A DNA stretch of 21,068 nucleotides, taken from a virus. Each line of letters starts with the position of its first letter. Position 1 is the first letter of the stretch. The notes beneath the pieces were generated by a model, which was not told the DNA's origin, ran no database searches, and saw only the letters and a program-made list of their open reading frames with translations. Made by a program: the position numbers and the translations under genes. Location of the stretch: positions 1 to 21,068 of IMG/VR virus record IMGVR_UViG_3300001851_000500; one strand, given 5' to 3'. This document shows, piece by piece, positions 13,362-19,677 of the stretch.

Positions 13362-13973
13362 CTATTTTTCGTAAATTTTCTTTTGTTCTTTATACCAATT
13401 TTGCCAAGAAATAACTTGTTCTCTTATTTCGTGACAGGTTTGGTAGTTTTCTGCGACTGTTCTGAGGAGTTCACTTGCTTTAACATCGGAGGTTCCTTCA
13501 TCAATTCCGCTGGTACTTCCGGGAATTTCATTTTGACTGGCTGAGTTATGCACCCCGATAGCAGCATTAGACAAGGTACACAAATTATCATATTTTGTAA
13601 CAATTTTTTCGATATATTTAACATTTTCTTTACCTCGTTCTTTTATTAATTTAACTTTGTCAACATATTGTATTTTTATTACTTCATTTTTTATTTTTGA
13701 TCTTTCTTCAGCAAGTTTCAATTCTCGCTTTATTTCTTCTATTTTTTTCTGATGTTCTTCTCTACAACTAAAATTACCTTCCAAATATACTCCTATGAGA
13801 AATACAATAAAAAATATAGGTAATAATAATTTTATTTGATTACCTACTAAAGGTAAATTGTTTACGAATTTTAATATCAAAAAACATACTAGTGAAACTA
13901 TTACTAATATATGTGTAAAAATAATAAAAACATCAATGGGAATTATTGAGAATATCCAATCTATAGATAACAT
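13362..13973 (-). CDS. Rz: i-spanin (Rz-like), 203 aa
   Basis: Inner-membrane spanin subunit. Hydrophobic segments lie at about 13-36 and 47-64, then a periplasmic coiled coil at 72-125 rich in Glu/Lys with heptads, and a C-terminal block SELLRTVAENYQTCHEIREQ followed by WQNWY, which I recognise from i-spanins of T4-like aquatic phages. Most Rz proteins have one membrane segment; the apparent second is unusual. Its start overlaps the upstream stop (TAATG) and AAAGGA is present. It pairs with the o-spanin nested in its own sequence to fuse the inner and outer membranes in the last lysis step. Confidence 0.88.
   Translation of the reverse strand: MLSIDWIFSIIPIDVFIIFTHILVIVSLVCFLILKFVNNLPLVGNQIKLLLPIFFIVFLIGVYLEGNFSCREEHQKKIEEIKRELKLAEERSKIKNEVIKIQYVDKVKLIKERGKENVKYIEKIVTKYDNLCTLSNAAIGVHNSASQNEIPGSTSGIDEGTSDVKASELLRTVAENYQTCHEIREQVISWQNWYKEQKKIYEK
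13424..13624 (-). CDS. Rz1: o-spanin (Rz1-like lipoprotein), embedded in Rz
   Basis: A 66-aa gene lying wholly inside the i-spanin gene in the +1 frame. It has a basic N-terminus, a hydrophobic signal (MIICVPCLMLLSG) and a lipobox LLSG-C with lipidated Cys at 25. The mature 42 residues are Pro/Lys-rich (FPEVPAELMKEPPMLKQV), as usual in o-spanins, which are outer-membrane lipoproteins. GAGG lies 8 bases before the ATG at 13624. Embedded Rz1 genes are the classical lambda arrangement. The lipoprotein implies a Gram-negative host. Confidence 0.88.
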   Translation of the reverse strand: MLNISKKLLQNMIICVPCLMLLSGCITQPVKMKFPEVPAELMKEPPMLKQVNSSEQSQKTTKPVTK

Positions 13974-14293
13974 TATTTTCCTTTACCGTATCTTAAATAA
14001 CACATTGCTCCTGTTTGTTCATCTTCAATAATAATACCTTCATTCCAATTTTTATTTGCATATTCAGAAATTTCTTTTGAAATGCCTGCATCTCCAATAT
14101 ATTGCTCAAATCTTTGATACTTTCTTTTTAACATTCTAGCCATAACAAAATTTTTAGTGGGTACTTTAAATACCCTTGCACCTGCAAATTTTTTTATTCC
14201 TGGTTCACCTTGTGGACCTACACCTAAACCAGCAATAGAACCACCTCCAACATTATTTGCAGGTGCAGCACCTATATCTTCTTTTATTGACAT
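13973..14293 (-). CDS. Conserved phage protein, virion region (106 aa)
   Basis: The N-terminus is a flexible Gly/Ala-rich stretch (IGAAPANNVGGGSIAGLGVG, then PQGEPG). A compact domain with FKVPTKNFVMARMLKRKYQR, a helix ISKEISEYANKNW and the end IIIEDEQTGAMCYLRYGKG follows. I recognise the PQGEPG plus TGAMCYLRYG layout from aquatic T4-like phages, without a known function. The mixture of disordered arm and small basic domain fits a structural or packaged protein. The ATG at 14293 overlaps the previous stop by 10 bases, with AAGGA upstream. Confidence 0.75.
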   Translation of the reverse strand: MSIKEDIGAAPANNVGGGSIAGLGVGPQGEPGIKKFAGARVFKVPTKNFVMARMLKRKYQRFEQYIGDAGISKEISEYANKNWNEGIIIEDEQTGAMCYLRYGKGK

Positions 14294-14682
14294 TTAATTT
14301 TCCTTAATATATTTACCATTTTCAAATCTATAGGTATATCTGAAGATAAAATATCTTTACCATTAATACCTCTTACAATTTCTGGCATATAATTTAAAAA
14401 TACCAAATATGTTTTAAGTACACTATAATATTTTTTATCAATTTTAAAAAACAACATTCTTGTTGATGCTACATTACCAAATAAATTGTATATTACTACT
14501 AGATGATTTATTATCAATCTTTCTCTTATTTCATCATAATTTACATATTTAAAAAATAAACGCTTCAAATAATTGAAATGCTTCATATCATGTTTAAATT
14601 CACTAATTAAACAACTAGGATTACGATATTCTTTCATAGCATAAATTATTAAATTATCACTAGTCAAATTGTCTACCATCAT
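14284..14682 (-). CDS. Conserved phage protein, DUF7207-like (132 aa)
   Basis: An all-helical protein with YAMKEYRNPSC near the start, a basic helix KRLFFKYV, IRERLIINHLVVIYNLFG in the middle, and TRMLFFKI then YLVFLNYMPEIV. I recall this layout (RLILNHLIVLYN, MLFFK) from conserved proteins of T4-like aquatic phages, tentatively the DUF7207 family. Function unknown; its neighbours are virion genes, so an assembly role is plausible. The start shares an A with the previous stop (TAATG); a second ATG follows at once. Confidence 0.75.
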   Translation of the reverse strand: MMVDNLTSDNLIIYAMKEYRNPSCLISEFKHDMKHFNYLKRLFFKYVNYDEIRERLIINHLVVIYNLFGNVASTRMLFFKIDKKYYSVLKTYLVFLNYMPEIVRGINGKDILSSDIPIDLKMVNILRKIKCQ

Positions 14683-15041
14683 TACATTTCTTCTTCTTCT
14701 TCACCCCCATCAGATAGCAATTCTTCTATTCTATCATGATTAGCAAGTTCAGCATAAAATTCATAATAACCATTTTCCTCAATTGCATAAATTACATATA
14801 AAGATAATGAATTTTCTGATTCCATATCAGTAATACCTAATACTAATTCGTCACCTTCTGTATCTAATCCTAAAATTGGTTCTAAAAAAATACGATGTTT
14901 AAATAATACATCACGAATACGTTTTAATCCAATTTCAGGTGCCAATATATTATCTGATAATACATCTTCTAAACAAATGTTTATCGTTGAAACATCGGAA
15001 GGGGAAATTTCCCCTTCCATTAAATGTAAAATATTATGCAT
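14682..15041 (-). CDS. Acidic hypothetical protein (119 aa)
   Basis: The ATG at 15041 overlaps the upstream stop by 8 bases (ATGCATAA); a TTG two codons earlier is the alternative. The protein is strongly acidic, with a Glu run at the very end. It has alpha/beta character: a helical first half with GLKRIRDVLFKHRIFLEPIL, then beta strands (DELVLGITDM, LSLYVIYAIEE, YYEFYAEL). No family name comes to mind. Acidic assembly chaperones or scaffolding-like proteins are possible in this virion gene block. Confidence 0.68.
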   Translation of the reverse strand: MHNILHLMEGEISPSDVSTINICLEDVLSDNILAPEIGLKRIRDVLFKHRIFLEPILGLDTEGDELVLGITDMESENSLSLYVIYAIEENGYYEFYAELANHDRIEELLSDGGEEEEEM

Positions 15042-15375
15042 CAGCAAAAGTTACATCATCGTTTGCTGAAGCACTACCGTCACCTGTCATAGAACCCATA
15101 GCAACAAGAGTTTCAACATGTTTACGCCCAGACCTACCACCTGTTCCTGTTTTCAATAATACCCATCCAGCATGACCACCACGTGGATTTGAAGCAACTT
15201 GTTGTTCAGTTGTATCTACTCCAAATACACCAACAGCAGCACCAGTAATAAAAGCACTAGTGGTAGTATTTCCATACACCAAATTACTGTTACTTTGTGT
15301 ATTAGCTAATTTAACCAAATTTGGTGCAAATTTTGGAACACTTGTATTTGCATCTGTGTTAGACCATAAAGCCAT
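15034..15375 (-). CDS. Small virion structural protein (113 aa)
   Basis: It begins MALWSNTDANTSVPKFAPN and ends with the block GGHAGWVLLKTGTGGRSGRK, HVETLVAMGSM. I know this pair of ends from abundant structural proteins of cyanophages and other aquatic myophages, where the middle varies in length. Here the middle is short (TTSAFITGAAVGVFGVDTTE). Its place in the virion (head decoration, neck or tail) is not clear. AAGGAG lies 7 bases before the ATG and a late-promoter-like AATAAATA about 30 bases upstream, both fitting strong late expression. Confidence 0.8.
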   Translation of the reverse strand: MALWSNTDANTSVPKFAPNLVKLANTQSNSNLVYGNTTTSAFITGAAVGVFGVDTTEQQVASNPRGGHAGWVLLKTGTGGRSGRKHVETLVAMGSMTGDGSASANDDVTFADA

Positions 15376-15402
15376 TTTATTTCTCCTTTAGATTTGTTTT
15401 TA

Positions 15403-15410
15403 TATTTATT
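15403..15410 (-). promoter_or_regulatory. T4-type late promoter (AATAAATA)
   Basis: Minus-strand AATAAATA 28-35 bases before the ATG of the 113-aa virion protein, overlapping the end of the preceding gene. One mismatch to TATAAATA. Spacing to the gene matches the other two late promoters here. Confidence 0.5.
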
Positions 15411-16485
15411 ACATATTTCTCATAATTTGTGTATTTAATTCTGGTTCAGATTCAAATTTTTCATCTGAATTTATTTTTTTACCTTTTGTTTGTTTTTCAG
15501 TGTTTTTAACAACTCCTCTGAAAGCCAAAGACTTTTTTGCTGGTGTTTGTATATCATCATTTTGTTCTGTTACTTTTCTACGTGCTGCCATTTTTGCTAA
15601 ATGTTTTACACGTGACATTGCTGTATGTTTTGCACCAGATTTATCAACAACAGGCGTTTGTATTTTTTTCCAAGGTTTTTCAACTTTCCAAGAACCTTTA
15701 GAATCACTCGAAGTATCATTACTTTCAGACACACCTTGCTTTTCTGCTTGCTTTTCACCTTGCTTTTCTGCTTGCTTTTCACGTTGTTTTCTTGCTGCAA
15801 TTTGTGCAAGTTTTGTTGCAAGAATCTTGTGCCCACGTGATTCATTAGTCATAGAAATAACTTCTTCACTAACTTGTGCATCTTTCATGATACCACGAAC
15901 AAGAGGTGCTTTCAATTGTTTGTGTCGTGGTACTGCAATATGTTTTTCTGATTTTGGATGTGTATACACATCATGACTGCCTTTTGTGCGAGTCAATGAC
16001 CAACCAGATTTTCTTAGATGTTTATGAACTGCACGTGTATCCATATTTGCACCAGGCATTTCTTCAATCTGTTCAACCTCCTCATTCTTTGGTGTTGCTT
16101 GAGGTGCAGATTTGTTTACCGATTTCGCAGGTGCAGAAGTGAATTTACCATCAACAGCTTCACGATCTTTTTCTGGTTTATCAGATACAAATTGTTCACC
16201 AACAGGAACACAGTTAGGAACTTTTCTACCATTCTTTTCTTTCATACCAATAGCAGTATAACCTTTCCAGCAAGCATCTTTCAACTTGCTGGTAGGTTCT
16301 TTTACTTCTTCTTTTACATGTTCATAACCCATGCGTTTGTATTTTTCAGCAGCAGTAGCTACCACACGAAGTTCTTTACCTGAATCTTTATGACGAACAG
16401 TTATAACTTTTTCTTTATTATGAACAGAACCGTCAGGAGATGATTCCCTTATGCTCTGAATGATATCATAAAACTTTTTAGTCAT
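15409..16485 (-). CDS. Putative internal-head polyprotein with HicA-like module (358 aa)
   Basis: AAGGAG before the ATG at 16485 decides this start; the frame is open further up but only over the previous gene. The first residues MTKKFYDIIQSIRE, then S, resemble a T4 capsid-targeting peptide ending in I-x-E. Modules follow: residues 15-60; CWKGYTAIGMKEKNGRKVP at 72-90, a block shared by many aquatic phage proteins; linker EEVEQIEE at 135-142; a HicA-like domain at 149-202; VSEE at 205-208; then a basic Lys/Gln region with tandem EKQAEKQG and a Lys-rich tail. I infer a precursor packaged in the head and cut by the prohead protease. No phage annotation of this kind is known to me. Confidence 0.7.
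   Translation of the reverse strand: MTKKFYDIIQSIRESSPDGSVHNKEKVITVRHKDSGKELRVVATAAEKYKRMGYEHVKEEVKEPTSKLKDACWKGYTAIGMKEKNGRKVPNCVPVGEQFVSDKPEKDREAVDGKFTSAPAKSVNKSAPQATPKNEEVEQIEEMPGANMDTRAVHKHLRKSGWSLTRTKGSHDVYTHPKSEKHIAVPRHKQLKAPLVRGIMKDAQVSEEVISMTNESRGHKILATKLAQIAARKQREKQAEKQGEKQAEKQGVSESNDTSSDSKGSWKVEKPWKKIQTPVVDKSGAKHTAMSRVKHLAKMAARRKVTEQNDDIQTPAKKSLAFRGVVKNTEKQTKGKKINSDEKFESEPELNTQIMRNM
15735..15782. repeat. Two identical 24-bp tandem repeats in coding sequence
   Basis: Units 15735-15758 and 15759-15782 are identical, each made of two similar 12-mers. They encode the EKQAEKQG repeat of the 358-aa protein. Unit length is a multiple of three, so copy number can change without a frameshift. 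Confidence 0.85.
15880..16041 (-). other. HicA-like RNase toxin domain inside the 358-aa protein
   Basis: Residues 149-202 follow the HicA/YcfA pattern: HLRKSGWSLTRTKGSHDVY with the catalytic-type His of GSH (H171), HPKSEKHIAVPRHKQL with the VPRH strand end, then a helix VRGIMKDA. HicA domains have a dsRNA-binding fold and cut mRNA; the partner antitoxin HicB is not encoded next to it. The domain is bounded by an EEVEQIEE linker and a VSEE sequence, so cleavage would free it as a peptide of about 65 residues. Confidence 0.7.
16060..16083 (-). repeat. EEVEQIEE linker, copy in 358-aa protein
   Basis: It codes residues 135-142 and ends in I-E-E before Met. At DNA level it is a close match to the linkers at 16637, 17405, 19186 and 19390. 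Confidence 0.7.
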
Positions 16486-16486
16486 T

Positions 16487-17599
16487 TCACTTTTCTCCTT
16501 TAGCAATCTTTGTAGCGGTAGCGTAAAGAACTTCTTTACCACGGTTGCCATAACGCTCTTTAAAGCCAGCAAGATTTTTCTTCATACTCTTTACAACTTT
16601 TTCACGCTTATCCATTTCTGGTTCAGTCAATGTGCGTTCTTCAACTTGTTCAACTTCTTCATTCTTTACTGATTGAACAGATGCAGCAGCAATATCTGCT
16701 TTCTTATTTTTACCAGAGTCTTTTTCTTTCTGTGCTTCAACTTCTTTTGTGAAAGTTTCGTTATCAACTTCCTCTTTTACAGAATTATAAAGTTTTGCTG
16801 CGGATTTATGATCTAAAAATCCTGAATGTGCTGGTTTACCGTCAACATGAACCATATGATTACCACCAATAGAATTCCATTCCACTTTTTTACCTTGTTT
16901 GTTTTTTACACTGGCGATAGCCATTTCTTCAATATCATCAGCATCTTCAACAATTTGCATATCTTCCATTATAGATTTTAATCCACCTGTTTTGTATGAA
17001 TCAATCAAATGTGAAAATTGTTCTTTATATACTTTAGTGTTATATCTACGTTTAAATGTTCCTTTGGGACGACCACGACCACGTTTTTCTGGCTGTGCAG
17101 GTTTATCATCGGCATCATCTTTTCCTTCTGGATCTTCATAGTCTGCACCATATGATTTACCTTTGATTGTACGTTTTGGCAAATCTGCTAATTTGATTTC
17201 ATCAATTTGTTGAACTTGTTCTTCAACTGATATAGTACTAACAAGTTTACCAATCTTATTACCATCATAACTATGTGAGTTTGTTTCTTTACCATGAACA
17301 CCTTCACCTGTATGATGAATCATTCCATTTTTAACATGAACTCGTCCAGATCCGTATGCGTCTTTCATTGCTTTTACATGAGCATCTGGTATTTTTATTT
17401 TTGCTTCATCAATTTGTTCAACTTCTTCTTTTGCTACTTTTTTGCCTGCACGAAGCAATTTGAAATCATGTGCATCAACTTTGTTGTTATTGTTTGCATC
17501 AATTTTGTGTTGATTACCCTTTAATTCTTCATTAACTTGTCCTTCCATAACTTTCGTTACAGCCTTTGCTACATCACGTAGTTGTTTATTGTTATACAT
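16487..17599 (-). CDS. Putative internal-head polyprotein with AT-hook and EF-hand-like loop (370 aa)
   Basis: AAGGAG six bases before the ATG at 17599 fixes the start. Modules in order: helix 1-27; calcium-loop-like DANNNNKVDAHDF at 34-46 (D, N, N, K, D, D at positions 1, 3, 5, 7, 9, 12, as in EF-hand or dockerin loops); linker EEVEQIDE at 58-65; an His/Gly-rich module 66-125; linker QVQQIDE to 134; AT-hook KRGRGRPKG at 172-180; IEE at 223-225; a small beta module with WNSIGGNHMVHVDGKPAHSG at 241-260; linker EEVEQVEE at 314-321; and a C-terminal helical block MDKREKVVKSMKKNLAGFK, RYG, VLYATATK, known from many aquatic phage proteins. Probably packaged and processed in the head; the AT-hook should bind AT-rich DNA. 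Confidence 0.7.
   Translation of the reverse strand: MYNNKQLRDVAKAVTKVMEGQVNEELKGNQHKIDANNNNKVDAHDFKLLRAGKKVAKEEVEQIDEAKIKIPDAHVKAMKDAYGSGRVHVKNGMIHHTGEGVHGKETNSHSYDGNKIGKLVSTISVEEQVQQIDEIKLADLPKRTIKGKSYGADYEDPEGKDDADDKPAQPEKRGRGRPKGTFKRRYNTKVYKEQFSHLIDSYKTGGLKSIMEDMQIVEDADDIEEMAIASVKNKQGKKVEWNSIGGNHMVHVDGKPAHSGFLDHKSAAKLYNSVKEEVDNETFTKEVEAQKEKDSGKNKKADIAAASVQSVKNEEVEQVEERTLTEPEMDKREKVVKSMKKNLAGFKERYGNRGKEVLYATATKIAKGEK
16637..16660 (-). repeat. EEVEQVEE linker, copy in 370-aa protein
   Basis: It codes residues 314-321. The last three residues are V-E-E, a weaker version of the I-x-E cleavage type. Followed by the KSMKK module. Confidence 0.6.
17060..17086 (-). other. AT-hook motif coding segment
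   Basis: Residues 172-180 read KRGRGRPKG, with the R-G-R-P core that inserts into the minor groove of AT-rich DNA. Flanked by an acidic/Pro stretch before and KRRY after. Confidence 0.7.
17198..17221 (-). repeat. EQVQQIDE linker, copy in 370-aa protein
   Basis: It codes residues 127-134, ending in I-D-E before Ile. It is the most diverged linker of the set but keeps QxQQIDE. Confidence 0.65.
17405..17428 (-). repeat. EEVEQIDE linker, copy in 370-aa protein
   Basis: It codes residues 58-65, followed by Ala, giving I-D-E then A: the best match in the window to the T4 gp21 cleavage rule (I or L, any, E, then A or G). Confidence 0.75.
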
Positions 17600-17619
17600 G
17601 TAAATCTCCTTTTTGAATA

Positions 17620-18909
17620 TTAAATTGTATGTTCTTGCCAAGACAATGATACAATAGCATCATCGTTGTTTGTTGTTGGTTCTACTGCAATTGTCAATAT
17701 GTCACCATTTGCTTGATTAATGGTTTTTGTTAATTGCAAAGTATGATTAAACGATTTGGTTAAATCAAATGGAGCAACAGTATCTTGACCTTTAAATAGC
17801 CCTTCAAAAACTACTTCGCCACCAGTCAATGCTGAAGCTGAAATATCATATTCAACCGAACTTACAGAATCAACTGTTGTCCACGATGCACCAGTTAATG
17901 AAGTGACATTTCGCATAACATAGAATTTATATGCAGTTGATTGAAGTCCATAAAAAGATATCATTGATGGTACAACAACAGAATCAGTTCTACCATCACG
18001 CAGTCTAATACTCACCATAGGATTTCTAATTGAATTGGCTAGATTCTTTCCTGTGATTGGATTAGATGCTGATCTACTTAATGATACTTGATTATATCCA
18101 CCCTCTGACATTACAACTGAGCATATCTTACGCATCAAACTGCCTGATGTTGTATTTCCATTATTGTTTATTTCATATCTTAACGGTAAACATGCTGTCT
18201 GCATGTATGTGGAAGTACCTAAATTTGCATGATGGAATACATGTGCAATATGCATTTGACCATTGATTACGAAACCACATCGAACAGAGCCGACACCTAA
18301 CCATTCCAAATCTGTCCAGAATATTTGTGATTTAGTTAAATCTAATGTAAGACCACTTGGACCATTACCATCAAAGGTATCAACATTCCAATTCGTTTGT
18401 ATTATTGTATTATTATTAACACTTCCTGTTGAAATACTTCGCATAACAATATATGCTGAACTATCAGTTTGTTCTAGATATATACCATTATTAGAACTGT
18501 AATAACCTATTCTTTGTGTGAGATTTGCTTTTGGTTCTGCAAATGTTGCAGTCATCATTATCAATAATGATTTACCTGGTTGATAAGGAAATGTTTTTTT
18601 AGTTTCATATAAAATGGAATCAGAGGATGCTGTTCCCAATGTCATATGAACACAACCCTCATTGTTCGCAAAAACTACAGATGAATTACCGGTGTTTGCA
18701 TAGTTCCATCTTGTTCCTGAAATTCCAAATCTATCAAAAGATTCAAATAATGTATGTGGTTCACCCACACGCAAACGACCAAAACTATCTACAGAGGTAC
18801 CACCAGTACCACCCGCTAGATTACCATACTTGTCAGCCAACATCACCACTTCATAAATGGTTTTGTTGTTATTTAAATAATCGTTTGTCTGTGTGCTAAA
18901 CTGTGTCAT
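17620..18909 (-). CDS. Virion structural protein (429 aa)
   Basis: The block GGTSVDSFGRLRVGEPHTLF near residues 36-55 is one I know from structural proteins of many aquatic phages and related prophages. The rest is beta-rich, with repeated Ser/Thr/Asn strands, FWTDLEWLGVGSVRCGFVI in the middle and a Trp/Glu end (VSLSWQEHTI). There is no Cys cluster or coiled coil. It may form part of the head surface, neck or a fibre; I cannot tell which. It lies between two polyprotein-like genes, so it belongs to the late virion transcript. The start at 18909 has only a weak GGA upstream. Confidence 0.8.
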   Translation of the reverse strand: MTQFSTQTNDYLNNNKTIYEVVMLADKYGNLAGGTGGTSVDSFGRLRVGEPHTLFESFDRFGISGTRWNYANTGNSSVVFANNEGCVHMTLGTASSDSILYETKKTFPYQPGKSLLIMMTATFAEPKANLTQRIGYYSSNNGIYLEQTDSSAYIVMRSISTGSVNNNTIIQTNWNVDTFDGNGPSGLTLDLTKSQIFWTDLEWLGVGSVRCGFVINGQMHIAHVFHHANLGTSTYMQTACLPLRYEINNNGNTTSGSLMRKICSVVMSEGGYNQVSLSRSASNPITGKNLANSIRNPMVSIRLRDGRTDSVVVPSMISFYGLQSTAYKFYVMRNVTSLTGASWTTVDSVSSVEYDISASALTGGEVVFEGLFKGQDTVAPFDLTKSFNHTLQLTKTINQANGDILTIAVEPTTNNDDAIVSLSWQEHTI

Positions 18910-18912
18910 GTA

Positions 18913-19677
18913 TCAGCAATTCCATTTACGCAAGGCTTTATTGATTCGTGAATCTGGATCACGTGCAGTTTCAGAAGATGTTAATTTTTCTTTCATTCCA
19001 CTCATCCGACTACAAAATGATTTACGTCGATTAGCTGCTTTTGAACCGGGTTTCAATTTACTAGGTTCTGTTGTAACTGCTTTTGAAAGTTTTGATCCTG
19101 GATGCTCACGACGATATGAATCAATACCTTTCTGATTTAAACCACCAGATTCAGATTTACCTTCTTTACGTTGCCAAGCAGCAACTTCATCAATCTGTTC
19201 AACTTCCTCATCCATTTTATAACCACGCTTTTTCAAGTCAGTAACAACATCTTCATGTGATTTACTGTGTTGTTCTTTCTTTTTTGTTTTTGTGTGTTCA
19301 ACTTCATAGTTATATCCGCCTTCGCCGCCTTTGTGCCAGATATATGCCTTACCGTGTTCTGGGTGTCTTACAATACCAACGAGTTTAACTTCATCAATCT
19401 GTTCAACTTCTTCTTTAATATGCCCATACTTTTTCTTGTACCAATCAGGCATTCCATTTTTTTGTCGCCAGTATCTAACTGTTGCGGAATCATTTGCTTG
19501 ATCACGATATTTGTTTTCTGCATCAGTATTATGATTTTTCATTGCTTCCGCTGCCTTATGTGCATCTTTAGCAATATATTCTAATTGTGCATCAGTTTTT
19601 TTGTGGTAATCATGACCCTCAAGAGGATGTCTCTGAGATGGTCTACCTTCAGATATATGTTGTTTTAGGGATTTCAT
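18913..19677 (-). CDS. Putative internal-head polyprotein with capsid-targeting peptide (254 aa)
   Basis: The N-terminus MKSLKQHISE, then G, has the length and form of the T4 capsid-targeting sequence (compare MKTYQEFIAE, then A, in T4 internal proteins) and ends in I-S-E. Module 1 (11-88) is His/Lys/Ala-rich with RYWRQKNGMPDWYKKKYGH. Linker EEVEQIDE at 89-96. Module 2 (97-156) is a small beta domain with YIWHKGGEGGYNYEVEH. Linker EEVEQIDE at 157-164. Module 3 (165-254) matches DUF6321: AAWQRKEGKSESGGLNQKG, YRREHPGSKL, RRKSFCSRMSGMK, DPDSRINKALRKWNC. I infer packaging in the prohead and cutting into three peptides. The start shares an A with the upstream TGA. Confidence 0.75.
   Translation of the reverse strand: MKSLKQHISEGRPSQRHPLEGHDYHKKTDAQLEYIAKDAHKAAEAMKNHNTDAENKYRDQANDSATVRYWRQKNGMPDWYKKKYGHIKEEVEQIDEVKLVGIVRHPEHGKAYIWHKGGEGGYNYEVEHTKTKKKEQHSKSHEDVVTDLKKRGYKMDEEVEQIDEVAAWQRKEGKSESGGLNQKGIDSYRREHPGSKLSKAVTTEPSKLKPGSKAANRRKSFCSRMSGMKEKLTSSETARDPDSRINKALRKWNC
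18916..19185 (-). other. DUF6321-like C-terminal module
   Basis: Residues 165-254 of the 254-aa protein. It is basic, with single conserved Cys residues in SFCSRM and at the C-terminus (KWNC). I know this module as a stand-alone or fused domain of phage proteins, function unknown. It begins exactly after the second I-D-E site, as expected for a released product. Confidence 0.7.
19186..19209 (-). repeat. EEVEQIDE linker 2 in 254-aa protein
   Basis: It codes residues 157-164, followed by Val. Nearly identical in DNA to the linker at 19390-19413. Confidence 0.75.
19390..19413 (-). repeat. EEVEQIDE linker 1 in 254-aa protein
   Basis: It codes residues 89-96, followed by Val. Same eight residues as the copies at 19186 and 17405. 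Confidence 0.75.

Noticed and set aside
15500-15976. A 158-codon plus-strand open frame rich in Cys and Phe
   Set aside because: It lies opposite the 358-aa gene; its Cys/Phe/Ser content is the reverse complement of Lys/Gln/Ala codons and its repeats mirror the 24-bp coding repeat. No ribosome binding site.
16486-16572. Upstream extension of the 358-aa protein by 29 residues
   Set aside because: The extension only overlaps the end of the previous gene; AAGGAG directly before the ATG at 16485 marks the real start.
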